Counted from the first letter of the stretch, positions 45,893 through 60,300 are shown. The stretch is DNA of 64,000 nt from Lotus japonicus (GCF_012489685.1 NC_080045.1:3787001-3851000); one strand, 5' to 3'. Made by a program: numbers and translations. Notes: a model not told the origin generated them from the sequence alone.

Positions 45893-47480
45893 AAAAGTTA
45901 GTTTTTTAGATTCATTGAATAAATGATGTCTATTTATTCAATGAATTTAAAAAATTAAAATTTAACCGGAGGGGTAGATGGTTGTTGTCAAAACTTAATC
46001 ATCTAATTAAATGAATTTTGCTGTTAAAAAATAATAAACTCTTAAACTTTCTAAAAATAAACGACTGAAAAAAATTCATATTCATACTCGTTCTGAAAAA
46101 AGTAAATTCATAGTGTACTCCTAAAACGAGCATAAAAAAATGATCATACTTTTCGGACATGACCTTAATAAAAATAGTGAAAAGATTTCTCCATAACTAT
46201 AGGAGTTCACCAAAGGTCAACCCTAAGTATCTATTTCTTTATTTTGGTTCTAGATGTAGTGAAAAATTAAAATGAAGAATAAATACTGGTCTAGATTCAA
46301 TTGGTGGAGGATGTGATTGGTTCCCTTCAAGTCTGCATTAGCAACTTCATGTAGCAATCCAGAATTGAATGTGGATAGAAAAATAATGGTGTCTTACTGT
46401 CATTATCCAACTTCAATGACACTTAACTCATAACTAAAAGTCGGCGAAGGCAAGAGGTCACGCAGTACTACTCCCCTTACAAAATATAAGGGTTTGGTTA
46501 CAGTACTTCAATGACACTCAGAAACTTACATAAATTTGAAAGAGAGAGAGAGAGAGTGAGAGGCAAGACTAAACTTTCTATTTAACATCATCGACAATAC
46601 CCGACATGCATTTCTCCTCTTGCTTAGCTTTTCTCTTCCTTTAGAGTCTTTTTCTCCTGCATAAAGAGAAGACAAAAAGGTTAAAAAGAAAAAAAAAATA
46701 GAAGGCATGAATTACAACCTCTAAGGTTAACTACTTTCCTTGAGTAATAATAAGATCAACATCAGCCCTATGAGAACTAATAACAACTCTAAATAGTGGA
46801 ATGGATAATTAAAGATGCGTCACAAATACTGAAAGGTTAAAAAAACATGCAGAGAAGGAAAAATACTGCAGCTCTAATTTTTAACTTCCTCCTTCACATA
46901 CACAATAACTTCTTTCAGTTCTTATTAATAGAATTCTGTTTTCCCTTTATTTTGCCATGTATGAATTCTGTTTTTCCTGTAGTGGGAATTCTGTTGTCCT
47001 CTCTACTGCCCCACATAGGTTAGGCCTCGGCATGATTTTTTTTCCCCTTCTAATGCCAGCCTGCTTAATTGGAACTTCTAACAAACATATACACATATGT
47101 ATGGATATACAAACAAAATCGTTAAAAAAAAGTTACAAACACATAAAGGGGAAATTTGTATAATTAGCCATGAACAGATGAACTTCATAAGTTGACCTGG
47201 TTTGTTCTCCAAAACTTCATAGATCAGGTTGAATTCACAACCTTAAGTAAAAGTTAAGGTTTTTAGATTCATTGAATAAATGATGTCTATTTATTCAATG
47301 AATCTAAAAAATTAAAATTTAACCGGAGGGTAGATGGTTGTTGTCAAAACTTAATCATCTAATTAAATGAATTTTGCTGTTAAAAAATAATAAACTCTTA
47401 AACTTTCTAAAAATAAACGATTGAAAAAAATTCATATTCATACTCGTTCTGAAAAAAGTAAATTCATAGTGTACTCCTAA
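45893..47480. repeat. Duplicated Helitron segment between 230-bp direct repeats
   Basis: About 230 bp (core GATTCATTGAATAAATGATG to CATAGTGTACTCCTAAAA) occurs at 45893-46129 and again at 47248-47480 in the same orientation. Between them, after about 50 bp, lies 46181-47247, nearly identical to 32733-33653 joined to 37159-37291. The arrangement fits insertion of a copied segment with duplication of its surroundings, as in repair by template switching. The direct repeats do not look like LTRs: no primer-binding site. Confidence 0.75.
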
Positions 47481-48376
47481 AATATATTTATGTAGTGCAC
47501 CGTACAGCACCTCTTCATAGCGTTTTGATATATTTTTATTTTATTCAACGGTCGTGATTCGTTGATGGCAACAGTATTATGCCTGTTTAATGCAAATACG
47601 TTGATAATTCGTTTTTGGCCCTAAAATATATGTAATTCGTTTTACCCCCAACATCTATGGCACCGTCCACCGTCATCATCGCAGAACCTTCTGCTCCGGC
47701 GAACCCCCTCTGTCACCGTAGCAACCTCGGCCTACTCCCATCGAAAACCATATCACCACCGTGTTGAAACCCAGAGTGAGAGCGATAACGTACTCACTCT
47801 TCATCTTCTTCCGCTTCCAGATCTTGTCCTCTATGTGGATCGATGTTGCGCCAACGCTCCATAGCTCGGTGGCACGGCGCTGCTTCGCCCTCGAGAATCT
47901 CTCCGGAGAATCTCGTATGTCGTGGCTGGAGAGGTCTTGTGAGAGGGTTTGATAGGGTTGAGGAACGGAGGATGCGACGGCGGCGGCGGCTCTGCAAATG
48001 TAGGGTGGATAAAGGGTGTTCCTGGTAATTTCAAATGACTGTAGTAAGTCCTTTCTTATAGTTTTCTAAACTTAAGGGCCAAATTTATAGATTAAACTTT
48101 CATGTTTATCGGTTTCTTTACCTGCTACAGCAGGTGATTTTACACGTATAAGCAAAAGTAAAAAAAAACAAAAAATGATTAAAATCTTCAGAAGCACAGT
48201 GAAAATAAAAAAGACACTGCTTACACCCCAAGTCTGAAAGTTCATTCATGCACACAACACACGTTGAAGCTTTTTGCAAATCCATTTCTTCTTCACTCTC
48301 TTTACTAAGCATTTTAAGGGTCTTTCTCAAAATGGGTTTTTGATCATCACTATTGAAAGCATTTTGGTTAGCAAAC
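47481..48376 (+). other. 5' flank of dual-helicase gene
   Basis: A GC-richer stretch (about 47640-48000) looks gene-like but has no convincing frame. On the minus strand about 48300-48215 reads a RING-like half (STCVVCMNELSDLG before GTGTAAGC). The promoter of the helicase gene should lie here; I did not identify a clear TATA box. The element-rich DNA ending at 47480 is only 0.9 kb from the start codon. Confidence 0.4.
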
Positions 48377-51300
48377 ATGAGTCGTGTTCCATCTTCAAGC
48401 ACAACAAATGCTGATCCAGGCCTTACAGATTACATACTCTCTTGGTCCCTTGAAGACATTTGCAACGTTGATTTGTACAAAGACAAGGTTTGAAGTTTAC
48501 TATACAGTATTGTGCTTGTTAAAGTTGAAACCTTTTCACAATCAAATATATATTGTCACCCACAACAGTAGCAGCATATTTGCGTGTGTTTGGTTCATTG
48601 GGAAGGGACAAGTTATGATTTTTTTATGGTGTTTCTACTAATACAAACATGCCAATAGCTTTGCTTCACCTCCAAATAAATTAGTGTTTGTAAAGTTGCA
48701 TTTGGTTCTGTGGGAAGGGAAAAAGTTACCAACTTTGTATGATGTTTCTACTAATACCAACATGACATCAGTTTTGCTTCACCCCCATTTTTAAATAGCT
48801 TGTGAAATAGTGTTTGGTTCTGTGGGAAGGGGAAAGTTACAAACTTTGTATATTGTGTGGTTTGTAAAATTGCATTTGGTTCTGTGGGAAGGGGAAAGTT
48901 ACAAACTTTGTAGGAAAGTTACAAACTTTGTATATTGTGTGGTTTGTAAATTTGCATTTGGTTCTGTGGAAGGGAAAAGTTACAGACTTTGTATGATGTT
49001 TCTACTAATACCATGCCATTAGTTTGCTTCACCTCCATTATAATATACTGTGAAGTTACAAACTTTTGTATTGTCTGGTTTGGTGTGAAGGGAGAAGTTG
49101 CAGACTATGGATTGTGTGACACTGCTAAACAAAGAAGCTATGAGTTTGAACGTGCTATTAGTTTGATTCACCTCGATTTTAAGATACTGTTTGTGTTTTG
49201 CAGGTGAAATGTATTGATCTAAAATTCAAGTCTGTTGATCATTATTTTGGGTCCTATGTGTATCCATTATTGGAAGAAACTCGAACACAGTTGTGCTCGA
49301 GTATGGAAATGTTACAAAGTTTGCCTTTTGCCCAAGTAATTTCTCTTCAAGAGGCACCTGATAAGAGGAAGGGGTTGCTCTACAATGTTGGAATTGATAG
49401 ATGGAGAAATAGGTCTCCTGGTCATGGAAGTGAAATGTATAAACCATTGACTGGGGATGTTTTTGTTATGGCTGATTTTAAGCCTGAAATTGTCAATGAT
49501 TTACAAAGGTCGGGAAAGATGTGGACTTTAGTAGTGTCAGCTGGGGTTGTAGAGGAGGAGACCAAGGATGATAATGCAGACCTTATGTCTTCTTTCAAAA
49601 TTCTTTCATCTAAAGATATTGACCTCGATGAAGTAGGGCAGAAGTCCATGTTTATGATATTTTTGACAAATATAACCCCCAATAGAAGAATATGGGAAGC
49701 CTTGCATATGCCGCGAAATTCAAAGCTAATCCAGAAAATTTTATGTGCTGGTGATGTGGTAAGAGTTAAATTTGTGTTATGCCTTTATATCAAGTGTTTC
49801 AAGTTTAATATCCTGTGAGAGAGCATTATAAATTATTTGAGATCAAACATTGATAGTGTTAACCTATATCAAAGCATAACAATGTAATAATGTCAGGTTT
49901 TTAATTGGTATTGTTTTGATATTCACTGCTGATTGTCTTATGTTGTATCACTCTTTTTAGGAAGTTTATTATTGTTGTTACGTGGACTGCAATTTCTAAG
50001 TATAATAATTTTTCAAATTTAATTATTTTTATGACTGATGGATATATTCTGGGCACAGGTTGAGAAAAATTGTGATTACTGCCATCTGCAGACTGATGCA
50101 CTAAGCGATGACGCAACATATCAAAAGTTATCATCTGATTTGAATGACTCCCAGAAACATGCAATTTCTGCTTGCCTTTCTTCCTCTCAATGCAATCATC
50201 ATTCCACTGTGGATCTTATCTGGGGTCCCCCGGGAACTGGAAAAACAAAGACATTGGGCACTCTGCTTTTTGCCCTGCTGAAGATGAACTGTAGGACTCT
50301 TGTTTGCACACCCACTAATGTTGCCATTAAAGAAGTTGCATCTCGTGTCTTAAGCTTTGTGAGGTCATCCTTTGACAGAAATTCTCATGATTTCTTCTGT
50401 CCATTAGGAGACATACTTTTATTTGGGAATCATGAGAAACTAAAAGTTGGGGAGGAAATCAAAGATATTTATTTGGACTATCGCGTCGAACAGCTTTCGA
50501 TGTGCTTTAGACCTCCTACTGGTTGGAGATATTGTTTTGGTTCAATGATTGATCTTCTTGAAAACTGTGTTTCACACTATCATAAATTCATTGAAAAGGA
50601 GTTGAGAATGAAACGAGCGAATTGATGATAATAAGACAAATTGGACAAAAGATGACAGCGCTTCTGATTGTAGTGAGAGCATGTGCAAATCTTTTATTGA
50701 GTTTGTGAGGGAAAGGTTTCTTGAAATAGCATCACCACTCAAAATGTATTTCTGTCCTATGTAACCATGTATCCAGAAGTTATACGGGGGAAGATAACAT
50801 TGAAGGTTTGGTCTGCCTTATTGACTCCATTGATTCCTTTCAATCTTTGTTGCTCCAAAGTAATATTGTTTTTGAAGTATTGGAACAACTATTTTGCCCT
50901 CCTGAAAGACAACCTACTTCTTTTGAGTCTTCTGAGGGTGCTGAATACTTATTGAACAAGAAAAGAACTGAATGCCTGTATTCTTTAAAAACCCTGAAAG
51001 ATTCACTTGATAAACTTGACTGGCCGGATGTCACACACAAAGAAACAATCAGAGTATTCTGTTTACAAACATCCTCATTAATATTTTCCACTGCTTCTAG
51101 TTCCTTCAAGTTGCACTCTGTTGCCATGGAACCACTGAACGTTTTAGTGGTTGATGAAGCTGCACAATTGAAGGAATGCGAATCAATCATTCCTCTACTA
51201 CTAAAAGACATAAACCATGGAATTCTTGTTGGAGATGAAAGACAGCTACGAGCTATGGTAGAAAGTAATGTATGTATTCTGAAGTTATTTCATTTTACTA

Positions 51301-54300
51301 AATCTAATATCCATGGTCTCTACTTCTCCATTTATTCAAACATAGAACACTAATGCTTGCTTATCCTTTATTTGTTTTAGGTTTCTTTTGGAGTTGATTT
51401 TGGAAGAAGCCTATTTGAAAGGTTGAAAAAATTGCATTATCCAAACCACTTTCTCAATATGCAATACCGAATGCATCCGGCAATAAGTTCCTTTCCAAAT
51501 TCACAGTTCTATTCAAACCAAATTCTTGATGCTCCAAATGTTATGAGTAAGGACTATAGAAAGAAATATCTCCCAGCACCAATGTTTGGTCCATATGCCT
51601 TCATTAATATAGTTGGTGGCAGAGAAGGATTTGATGATGCTGGACGAAGCCGGAAGAATATGGTTGAAGTTGCAGTTGCTATAAAAATAATTCGGAAGTG
51701 TTTCAAAGGTTTGTGTTTGTTTATATGTAAATGATTTCTCTATGGTTCTCTATCATGTTTTTGGATTTTCTTTTTCCTTGCAAAGGAATATAAAGAATAA
51801 TTGATTGTGAAACTACATGGCTGTGATTGGCTTAAAATCCACAAGATAACATTTCAAGTATTGGTGTTTAGAAGTATTGAAAATCATGTGTCATTTATTG
51901 CTAATTACATGTTCTATTTCCTTGAAGAGTATACTAATCATCAGTGAAAATATTTTGTCATTTTAAAGCTACATGGTGGTCAGTGGCATAATGTTTGTGA
52001 TAGGGAGAGACCCATCAGATTCTCGAACAGGGGCAGTTATTCAGTAATTTTATTAGTTGTTAAGTCAGTTTATTATTGTTAGGAGCAGTTTATTGTTGTT
52101 AGGAGCAGTTTATTGTTGTTAGGATGTTAAAAATAGGGAGTTTGAACCACATGGGGGATCATTCAAAAATTCTGTAGTTGTGGCTTTGGGTTTAGGGTGA
52201 TTACTATGAATGCTTTTATAAAATTCTTTGTTTATATTTTCTAGTAGTGATATTTTTCCTTCTTTTGCCTGGTCTGTAGTGTGGCTTGAGTCAAAAGAGA
52301 AGCTCAGTATAGGTGTAGTTTCTCCGTATGCTGCCCAAGTTGATGCTATTCAGGATGTACTTGGACAAAAGTATGATAGGTATGAGGGATTTGATGTAAA
52401 GGTGAACACAATTGATGGCTTCCAGGGTGGAGAACAGGACATTATTATTTTATCAACTGTGAGAACTAATGCCAGTGCGTCACTTAAGTTCATCTCCAAT
52501 CACCAGAGGATTAATGTTTCTCTTACAAGGGCAAGGTAGAACTTAAGTTTGTATTTGATTTTGTTCATCCCCATTCCCCAGTCACATGAGGACTAATATT
52601 TCTCTTACAAAGGCAAAAGACCTATACAATAATGCTGGTGTTTGGATATTCAACAGGCACAACTTGTGGATTTTGGGAAATGAAAGGACCCTAGTAAGTC
52701 TGGAAAATGTTTGGAAAGATTTGGTCCTTGATGCAAAAAAGCGTGAATGTTTCTTTAATGCTGATGAAGACAAAGATTTGGAAGAAAGCATTTTGGATGC
52801 CATGAAAGAGCTAAAACAACTTGATGACTTGCTTAATCCAGATAGTGTAATTTTCAGAAATTCCATGTGGAAGGTACTTGGATTATAAATCTTGTAAATT
52901 TACTTATTTATCATGTTCTTGATATCCTAATCATCTACTTGATCTTGAGTTTCCATTCTCACTTTCCACAATTGATTAGGTTCTTTTCAGTGACAACTTC
53001 CTTAAATCATTTAAAAGACTGCGATCTGAGCAGAAAAAGAAGTCTATCATTAGACTCTTATATAAACTTTCTAGTGGATGGAGACCAAAAAGGATTGAAG
53101 TGGACTTACTTTGTGGAAGTTCATCACAGATGTTAAAACAATTCAAAGTTGAAGGTCTCTTTATTGTTTGTTCGAAGGATATCGTAAAAGAATCAAGGTA
53201 CACTCAAGTTTTGAAGATATGGGACATCTTGCCTCTAGAGGATATCCCAAAAATAGTGAAGAGTCTTGATAATATATTTGCAAGCTACACTGATGATTTT
53301 ATTAAACGCTGCAGTGAGCAATGTTTAGAGGGGTAAGTTCCCTGACTTGTATTCTATACCACCAGAGCTGTTTTTAGCTAACTCATATAATGTGTTTTGC
53401 TTCCTTTCTAGGAAAATTGAGGCCCCTATGACTTGGGAAAGAACAACAGATATCATCAAGTTTAAGAATATTGATAATCTTGGAAATGAAGCTGAAATGA
53501 GTCATTGTGATGAAAGAATTTATATTGAGAATTCAAAAGTTGAGGAGAGCTTGTTATTGATGAAATTCTACTCATTATCACCAGTTGTGGTTAGCCACTT
53601 GCTTTCTGATCATAACATTGATGAATTAGATCTTCCATTTGAAGTATCAGATGAAGAGCATGAGATAATTGACTTTTCTAGAAGTACATTTATCTTGGGG
53701 CGCTCTGGTACCGGCAAAACCACTATTTTGACCATGAAGTTATTTCAAAAAGAGAATTTGCACCATGTGGCTCTTAAAGAAATATATGGAATTAAGAGTG
53801 GTGCATTTCCTTGTTTGAATCATGATAAAGAGCATGAAGAAAGCTCTAATGGGAATGATAGACCTATCTTACGCCAATTATTTGTGACAGTGAGTCCTAG
53901 ACTATGTCAGGCGGTAAAACATCATGTTGCTCGATTGATAAGGTGTGCAACCCCTACTTCAAACTATCTTTTTTTCTTTGTTTCTTTATTTCTTTCCATG
54001 TTTCTTTTTCAATATAAATAACATGAAAAATATTGTTTGAATTAGGCACGAGCTGGCTAAATTTGGAATAATCTCCTTTATAGTCTATCTTACCATTATT
54101 TGTCTGTGTGTATATATTTGACTTTTTGATGTGCTTCGGATTTATTAAAACTGAATAATATAATTATCATTGTATTTTATACATATCTTCAAACTATAAT
54201 AGAACTTGTTGAAAGATTTTTGTTATATTTCTATGTCCTTTTTTTACGCATTGATTGTGGAATTTGTTTTCATCAGGATAGAGAACTATTGTGAAAGTGG

Positions 54301-57300
54301 GAGTTCTGTAAAGCGTATGACTATATTGATGTGATGTTTAGCGAAAGACTATTCCAAGAAATGTTGTAGTTCTGTAAAAATACTATTTTCTATTTTTTTG
54401 TTATTTTTATAAAAATTAGTAGGCATCAATAAGCTTTTATTTGTATGAATAGCTTTACAGATTGTTTTGTTTTCCCTATGGACGGAAGGTGGAATCAATA
54501 AACATGGTAAGTTCATGTGCTCATTTTTTCGTGTATGCTTTAATAGAGTTGTGTTGTTAGACTTTGATTTAATATTTTTTCTTATACTAATATTTTTTCT
54601 GTGAACACTTGATCAAAAGATTACGCACAAATTTGTGAAGTTATTTGGTTGTCAGATGCTATCTTTACTTCCTAATTTCTTTAACAAAGGCTAAAAATGT
54701 ATTCTGGACAAAGAATTCTATTATGTAACAGTTACTTATCTTTTTATTTCTATGTGTGTTCTTTCATTTTAATTTCTGTATAATTCTTTTGATCACTAAA
54801 TATTTATTCTTAAATTTATGTTTTATTTCTTCTTATCACTGTTTTGGATAGGCTACTTTCATGGTAGTGTTTTTTTTACATCTAATTTGTTGATCAGTAT
54901 TTAGACTCTGCTTGATTTTTAATTGATGAAATTGTCTAATATTTATTGATCTTCACCCCTGATAAGATAATATTAATAACTGCTTAATTTTTTACCCATA
55001 AATTGGTGTATCCAAAGTGAACTGCATGGTAATTCTTCCATGAGATAATAATTTTCATGTTGTTTCAGTTTTAGAAATTATGCAATGGTGTTGAAGTTAC
55101 ACTACTTTGAGTCTTTAATTCTAGTAATCATTATAGTATAACGTGAGCAAGTCTGTTGAATACTTGAAATAATTTGATTCTCGTGTACTTTCACTTATTG
55201 GATTGATATCTGAGATTAATAGATCACGTTTTGTATGCAGATCCATATGTGGTAGCAATGTCTCTGCTGAAAGTAGTCCTATTGAGGAAGATGTTGTTGA
55301 TGTTGATACATCAATTCAGTTTAAGAATATACCAGATTCTTTTATTAATCTTCCAGCCAACTCATACCCACTTGTGATAACATTTCAGAAGTTTCTAATG
55401 ATGTTTGATGGGACTTTGGGGAATTCATATTTTGAAAGATTTAGTGACCTATGTTCTCATTCCCCAAACATTGGTGTAAAATCTGCTGCTTTAGAGACCT
55501 TCATAAGGAAGAAGGAGGTGACTTATGACAGGTTTGATTCATTATATTGGCCACGTTTCAATTCCCTATATACTAGAACACTAGATCCATCTAGAGTGTT
55601 CTCTGAAATCATGTCTCATATAAAAGGGGGTATGCAAGCACTTGAGCATGATGACTGTAAGCTAAGTCGTGAGAGTTATGTTTCCTTATCTGAAAACCGA
55701 GTATCAAGTTTGAGCAAACACAAAAGAGAGATGATATATAATATTTACCAAAGTTATGAAAATATGAAGATGGTCCGAGGGGATTTTGATTTGGCTGATA
55801 TTGTAGCTGATCTTCATCTTAGACTCAGAACTAAAAGATATGAGGGTGATGAGCTTCATTTTGTATATATTGATGAGGTGCAGGATCTAACCATGAGCCA
55901 AATTGCTTTGTTTAAGTATGTATGCTCAAATGTAGCAGAGGGTTTTGTTTTCTGCGGGGATACTGCACAAACAATAGCAAGGGGAATTGATTTTAGATTC
56001 CAGGATATAAAATCTCTCTTTTACAACAAGTTTGTTCTGGAATCCAGGAAAAGTTCATATAATCAGGGAAATGAAAAAGGACTAGTTTCAGATACTTTTT
56101 TATTGAATCAAAACTTTCGGACTCATGCTGGAGTGCTGAAATTATCCCAGAGCATTATTAAGCTTCTTTCTCATTTTTTTCCTCATTCTATTGATGCTCT
56201 GAAGCCTGAGACCAGCTTCATTTATGGGGAAGCACCAGTTGTTCTTGAATGTGGAAATAGGGAAAATGCAATTGTAACTATTTTTGGAAATAGTGGAAAT
56301 GTGGATGGGAAAGTTGTTGGCTTTGGAGCAGAGCAAGTAATTTTGGTGCGTGATGATTCGGCGCGGAAGGAAATTTTAAAGTATGTAGGGAAACAAGCTC
56401 TTGTTCTAACCATTTTAGAGTGCAAAGGCCTCGAGTTTCAGGTTGTTAAAAGATCATGATATCTAATTTATATTCTGTTATTCTTTATGTCTTTTTTGTG
56501 ATGGTATTCATTGTTCTTTCCCAGGATGTGTTGCTCTACAACTTTTTTGGCGCTTCACCTTTGAAAAATCGCTGGAGGGTGATTTATGAGTACAGGACTG
56601 AAGAAGATATGCTGGAACCTGCAGAATCAAAGTCTTATTCAAGTTTCAGTGATTCCAAACACAATATTTTGTGCTCTGAACTCAAGCAGCTTTATGTTTC
56701 AATAACTCGTACAAGACAGAGATTGTGGATATGTGAGAATACAGATGAGTTCTCAAAACCTATGTTTGACTATTGGAAAAAGAAGGGTCTTGTACAAATC
56801 AAAGAACTGGATGATTCTCTTGCCCAGGCAATGAAAGTTGCAAGTTGTCCAGAAGAATGGAAGTCACATGGCAAAAAGGTTGCTTTGCTTCCATAATCAA
56901 CTATTATTTTCGTTATGATTTCATAGTACTGAATTAAATTAGTTTATCCTACACTTTTTACTTTAGCTCGAAGTCTAGTTCAATGATGATACATCGGGTT
57001 CTTATTATAGTTTGATTTGCAACTTACAATATATGTGTACCTCAGATTACATTATGCTATATTATCTATGGAATATGGATCCCTTCTATCTATCTACTTT
57101 TTCCCTCTAAATGACACATTATCATTTTGACCCCTTCTTTGCAGCTATATTATCAAAATAACTTTGAAATGGCGACAATGTGTTTTGAAAGAGCAGGAGA
57201 CTCTTATTGGGAGAAAAAGTCTAAAGCTGCTGGTCTTTGGACAACTGCAAAACGTTTGCTTGATGAGGATGCAAATGCAATCCTTAGAGAAGCGGCTAAA

Positions 57301-60300
57301 ATTTTTGAAGACATAGGAATGGCGAATTCTGCTGCCCAATGTTTTTCTGATTTAGGAGAATTTGAAAGTGCTGGTATGAACTTGAGCTTTGGTACCTAAG
57401 TGTTAAATTTTGTGTTATTTGATAATAAATATTTAGTAGCATTAGAGCTTTATATATGTGTCTATTAGGTATTAAGAAATCATTTTACAACACAAAAAAC
57501 AAGTTTATCTTGAACGGTAATATCCTGTGTTCATTGGCTGAGGTTACCCAGGCTGTAGACTGGAACTTGCTCAACCACAGTGAATAAGGAAGAATGCTTT
57601 TGTTTTGTTCTTTTGCTAATGAGTATTTCTTATCCTCTTTTTTATTTGTCTTCATAAATTTAACTATTTAGGGATAATAGGATCTCATCATGTCCCTTTT
57701 AAGAAAATATAAACAGAACTGGCGCCTGATAAGACTTTGGATGAAGTAGTTTTAAAATTAGTTAGGTTGTTAAAGTTGTAACTGCAGGGCTTTAGTTGAA
57801 TTAGTTAGAGAGGGGAAGAAAAAGGGAAATTCTGAATTTTTAGTGTATAAGATTGTAGAGAGGGGAAGCTCCTGAAATAAAAAATCTCTTCTTTTCTGTT
57901 AGTGTTTTAGCCATCAATAACAGATTTCTGTTCATTCTTTCTCTCTTTACAAATTTCCTCTTTCTTGTGTTTATGCACTCTTATATTAAGGGTAAATGTT
58001 GATGTTAGGAACTTGTACTATGTAAGTTCACTCTTGTTTCTGCTTTCAGGGAGGCTTTATTTGCAAACATGTGAAGAGCCTGATTTGAAAAGAGCAGGGG
58101 ATTGCTTTGATTTAGCTGGATGTTATGAAGACGCAGCTGATGCTTATGCTAGAGGCAGTTTTTTCTCAGATTGTTTGGCGGTTTGTGCAAAAGGAAGATT
58201 GTTTGACATTGGCTTCTCTTACATTCAACATTGGAAACAAAACGAAAATGCTGACCATGGTATGGTTAAAAGTCTTGATCTCAACACAATAGAACAAAAA
58301 TTCCTGGAAAGTTGTGCTCATCATAGTTATCTTGATCATAAAGATACCATTTCCATGATGAAATATGTTGGGTCTTTTCATACAATGGGTTCGAAGCGTG
58401 TCTTCTTACGATCATTGAATTTACTGGACGAGCTTCTTGTGTTAGAAGAGGAATCAGGGAACATTCTGGAGGCAGTAGACATTGCTATGCAGATGGGTGA
58501 TATTCAACGTGAGGCTGGTCTTCTTGAAAAAGCTGGTAGATTCGAGGAAGCTTTTGAACTTCTGCTTTGCTATGTACTTGCAAATTCCCTGTGGTCTTCA
58601 GGTAGCAAAGGGTGGCCTGTAAAGAAGTTTGCACAGAAGGCTGAGCTTTTGGAAAGAGCATTATCATTTGCAAAGAAAGAGTCAGACAGCTTTTATCAGC
58701 TTGCATCTATGGAAGCTGAAGTATTATCAAATGATCATAATCACCTTTCTAAAACAATGATTCATTTGAAATCTTCCCGCGAGCATAAGAGTATCAGAGG
58801 TGAAATATTATGTTTGTGGCAACTTTTGGACGCCCATAGTCATCGGAACAGCTCTAAATACGTTTGGCAAGGTAATGAGATTAATGATGTTGAGAGAATG
58901 ATTTTGAAGGAGAATCAGGTTTCTGTGGAGACATTGTTTCATTGTTGGACAAGTTGGAAGGATAACATTGTTCATATATTGGAATGTCTTCCAAGTTTTG
59001 AATCCCAGAACACTTATCAGCTTAGCAGTTATGGAAAATTTGCATTGAATTATTTGGGTGTTCGGAAGCTAACTTGTAATCTGAACGGGATTTACTCTTT
59101 GCTCGTCCCTGATGCTAACTGGGTTAGAAATTTGGGTGATACATATCTAAAGAAGAATGGAAGGCTAGTTTCTGTTGATACTCATTCATTAGTTTCTTCT
59201 GCTAAGAGCTATTGGAGTTCAGAACTTCTTTCTGTCGGCATGACAGTTTTGCGCAACCTTGAAGCACTATACAAGTTTTCAGTGGATAAAAACCTGTCTT
59301 ATTTTGGGCAGTTTCAGACTCTGTTGCATATCTATGAAGTCTCAAAATTTCTTAGATCCAAATGTTCTATCCACAACCATAGTAACATGAAGACTTTGGA
59401 AAATTTTCGCAGACTTTCAATTGACCGTATATTTACGTACATGGTTCCCATGGACTGGGAAGAATCTATGGACACGGTCAGTAACATGAAGACTTTGGAA
59501 AATTTTCGCAGACTTTCAATTGACCGTATATTTACGTACATGGTTCCCATGGACTGGGAAGAATCTATGGACACGGTCTTTCTTAGGACCACTGGGGCTT
59601 TTCAGGATTTGGTGAAAGAGACCATCGACGAGAACATTGGGCTGAGAAAGAGGCTAACCTTTGGTCAAATTGGAAGGGTGGCGTTGGCAGTTATGAGTCT
59701 TGGTAAAACTAGTCTGCAAAATGAAATGTATGAGAAAATTTTGACCACAGTTGAAGGGAACAAACCCTGGGAAAATTTCATTCAGTGCTTGCAGCGGAGT
59801 TCAACTCAAGAAATTTCACAAATAAATGATTCATTTGCTGAGCTGAATCCCATGTTTAGTCTTTATAAAGCTTTGGAGAATAATTTCAATGTGAGTCAGA
59901 TAATGGAAATTGATTATCTATCTCCTACTTGTTTTATGTATCTGGTTGAACGGCTTCTGCTCTTTGTATCATGCCGGGATGGGTGCATGTTTGCTACTAA
60001 GTCATCTTTCATTGAATGGTTTATTTACGAGGATGAAAATTCACTTCCAAATTTGAGTTTAACTCCAGGTATGAAGGAAGCGCAAAGGTTCATTGCGCAT
60101 GTCCTCATAGGGTTAATTTATAAGCCTCATAGTACCGATAATTGGTTCAGGGAGTGTGACTCAGATGTGAGGAATCATGTACCTCGTTTTTTCCTGAGAT
60201 TGGTTATGTCACTGTGCTTGCTTCACCTCAGCACAGGCGAGTATTCAGAGAAACTTCGCGATTGTTTGCAATTGAGAAGTATTAACTTTCTACTGCCAGT

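Noticed and set aside
45893..47480. LTR retrotransposon suggested by the 230-bp direct repeats
   Set aside because: No primer-binding site, polypurine tract or TG..CA ends, and the interior is a piece of a Helitron copied from the same window.
47761..48034. Several overlapping frames on both strands upstream of the helicase gene
   Set aside because: Caused by locally higher GC with few stops; no recognisable domain, and all strands open equally.
52228..52279. In-frame extension of exon 5 upstream to 52228
   Set aside because: A pyrimidine tract and TCTGTAG acceptor precede 52280, and the phase from exon 4 requires the start at 52280.
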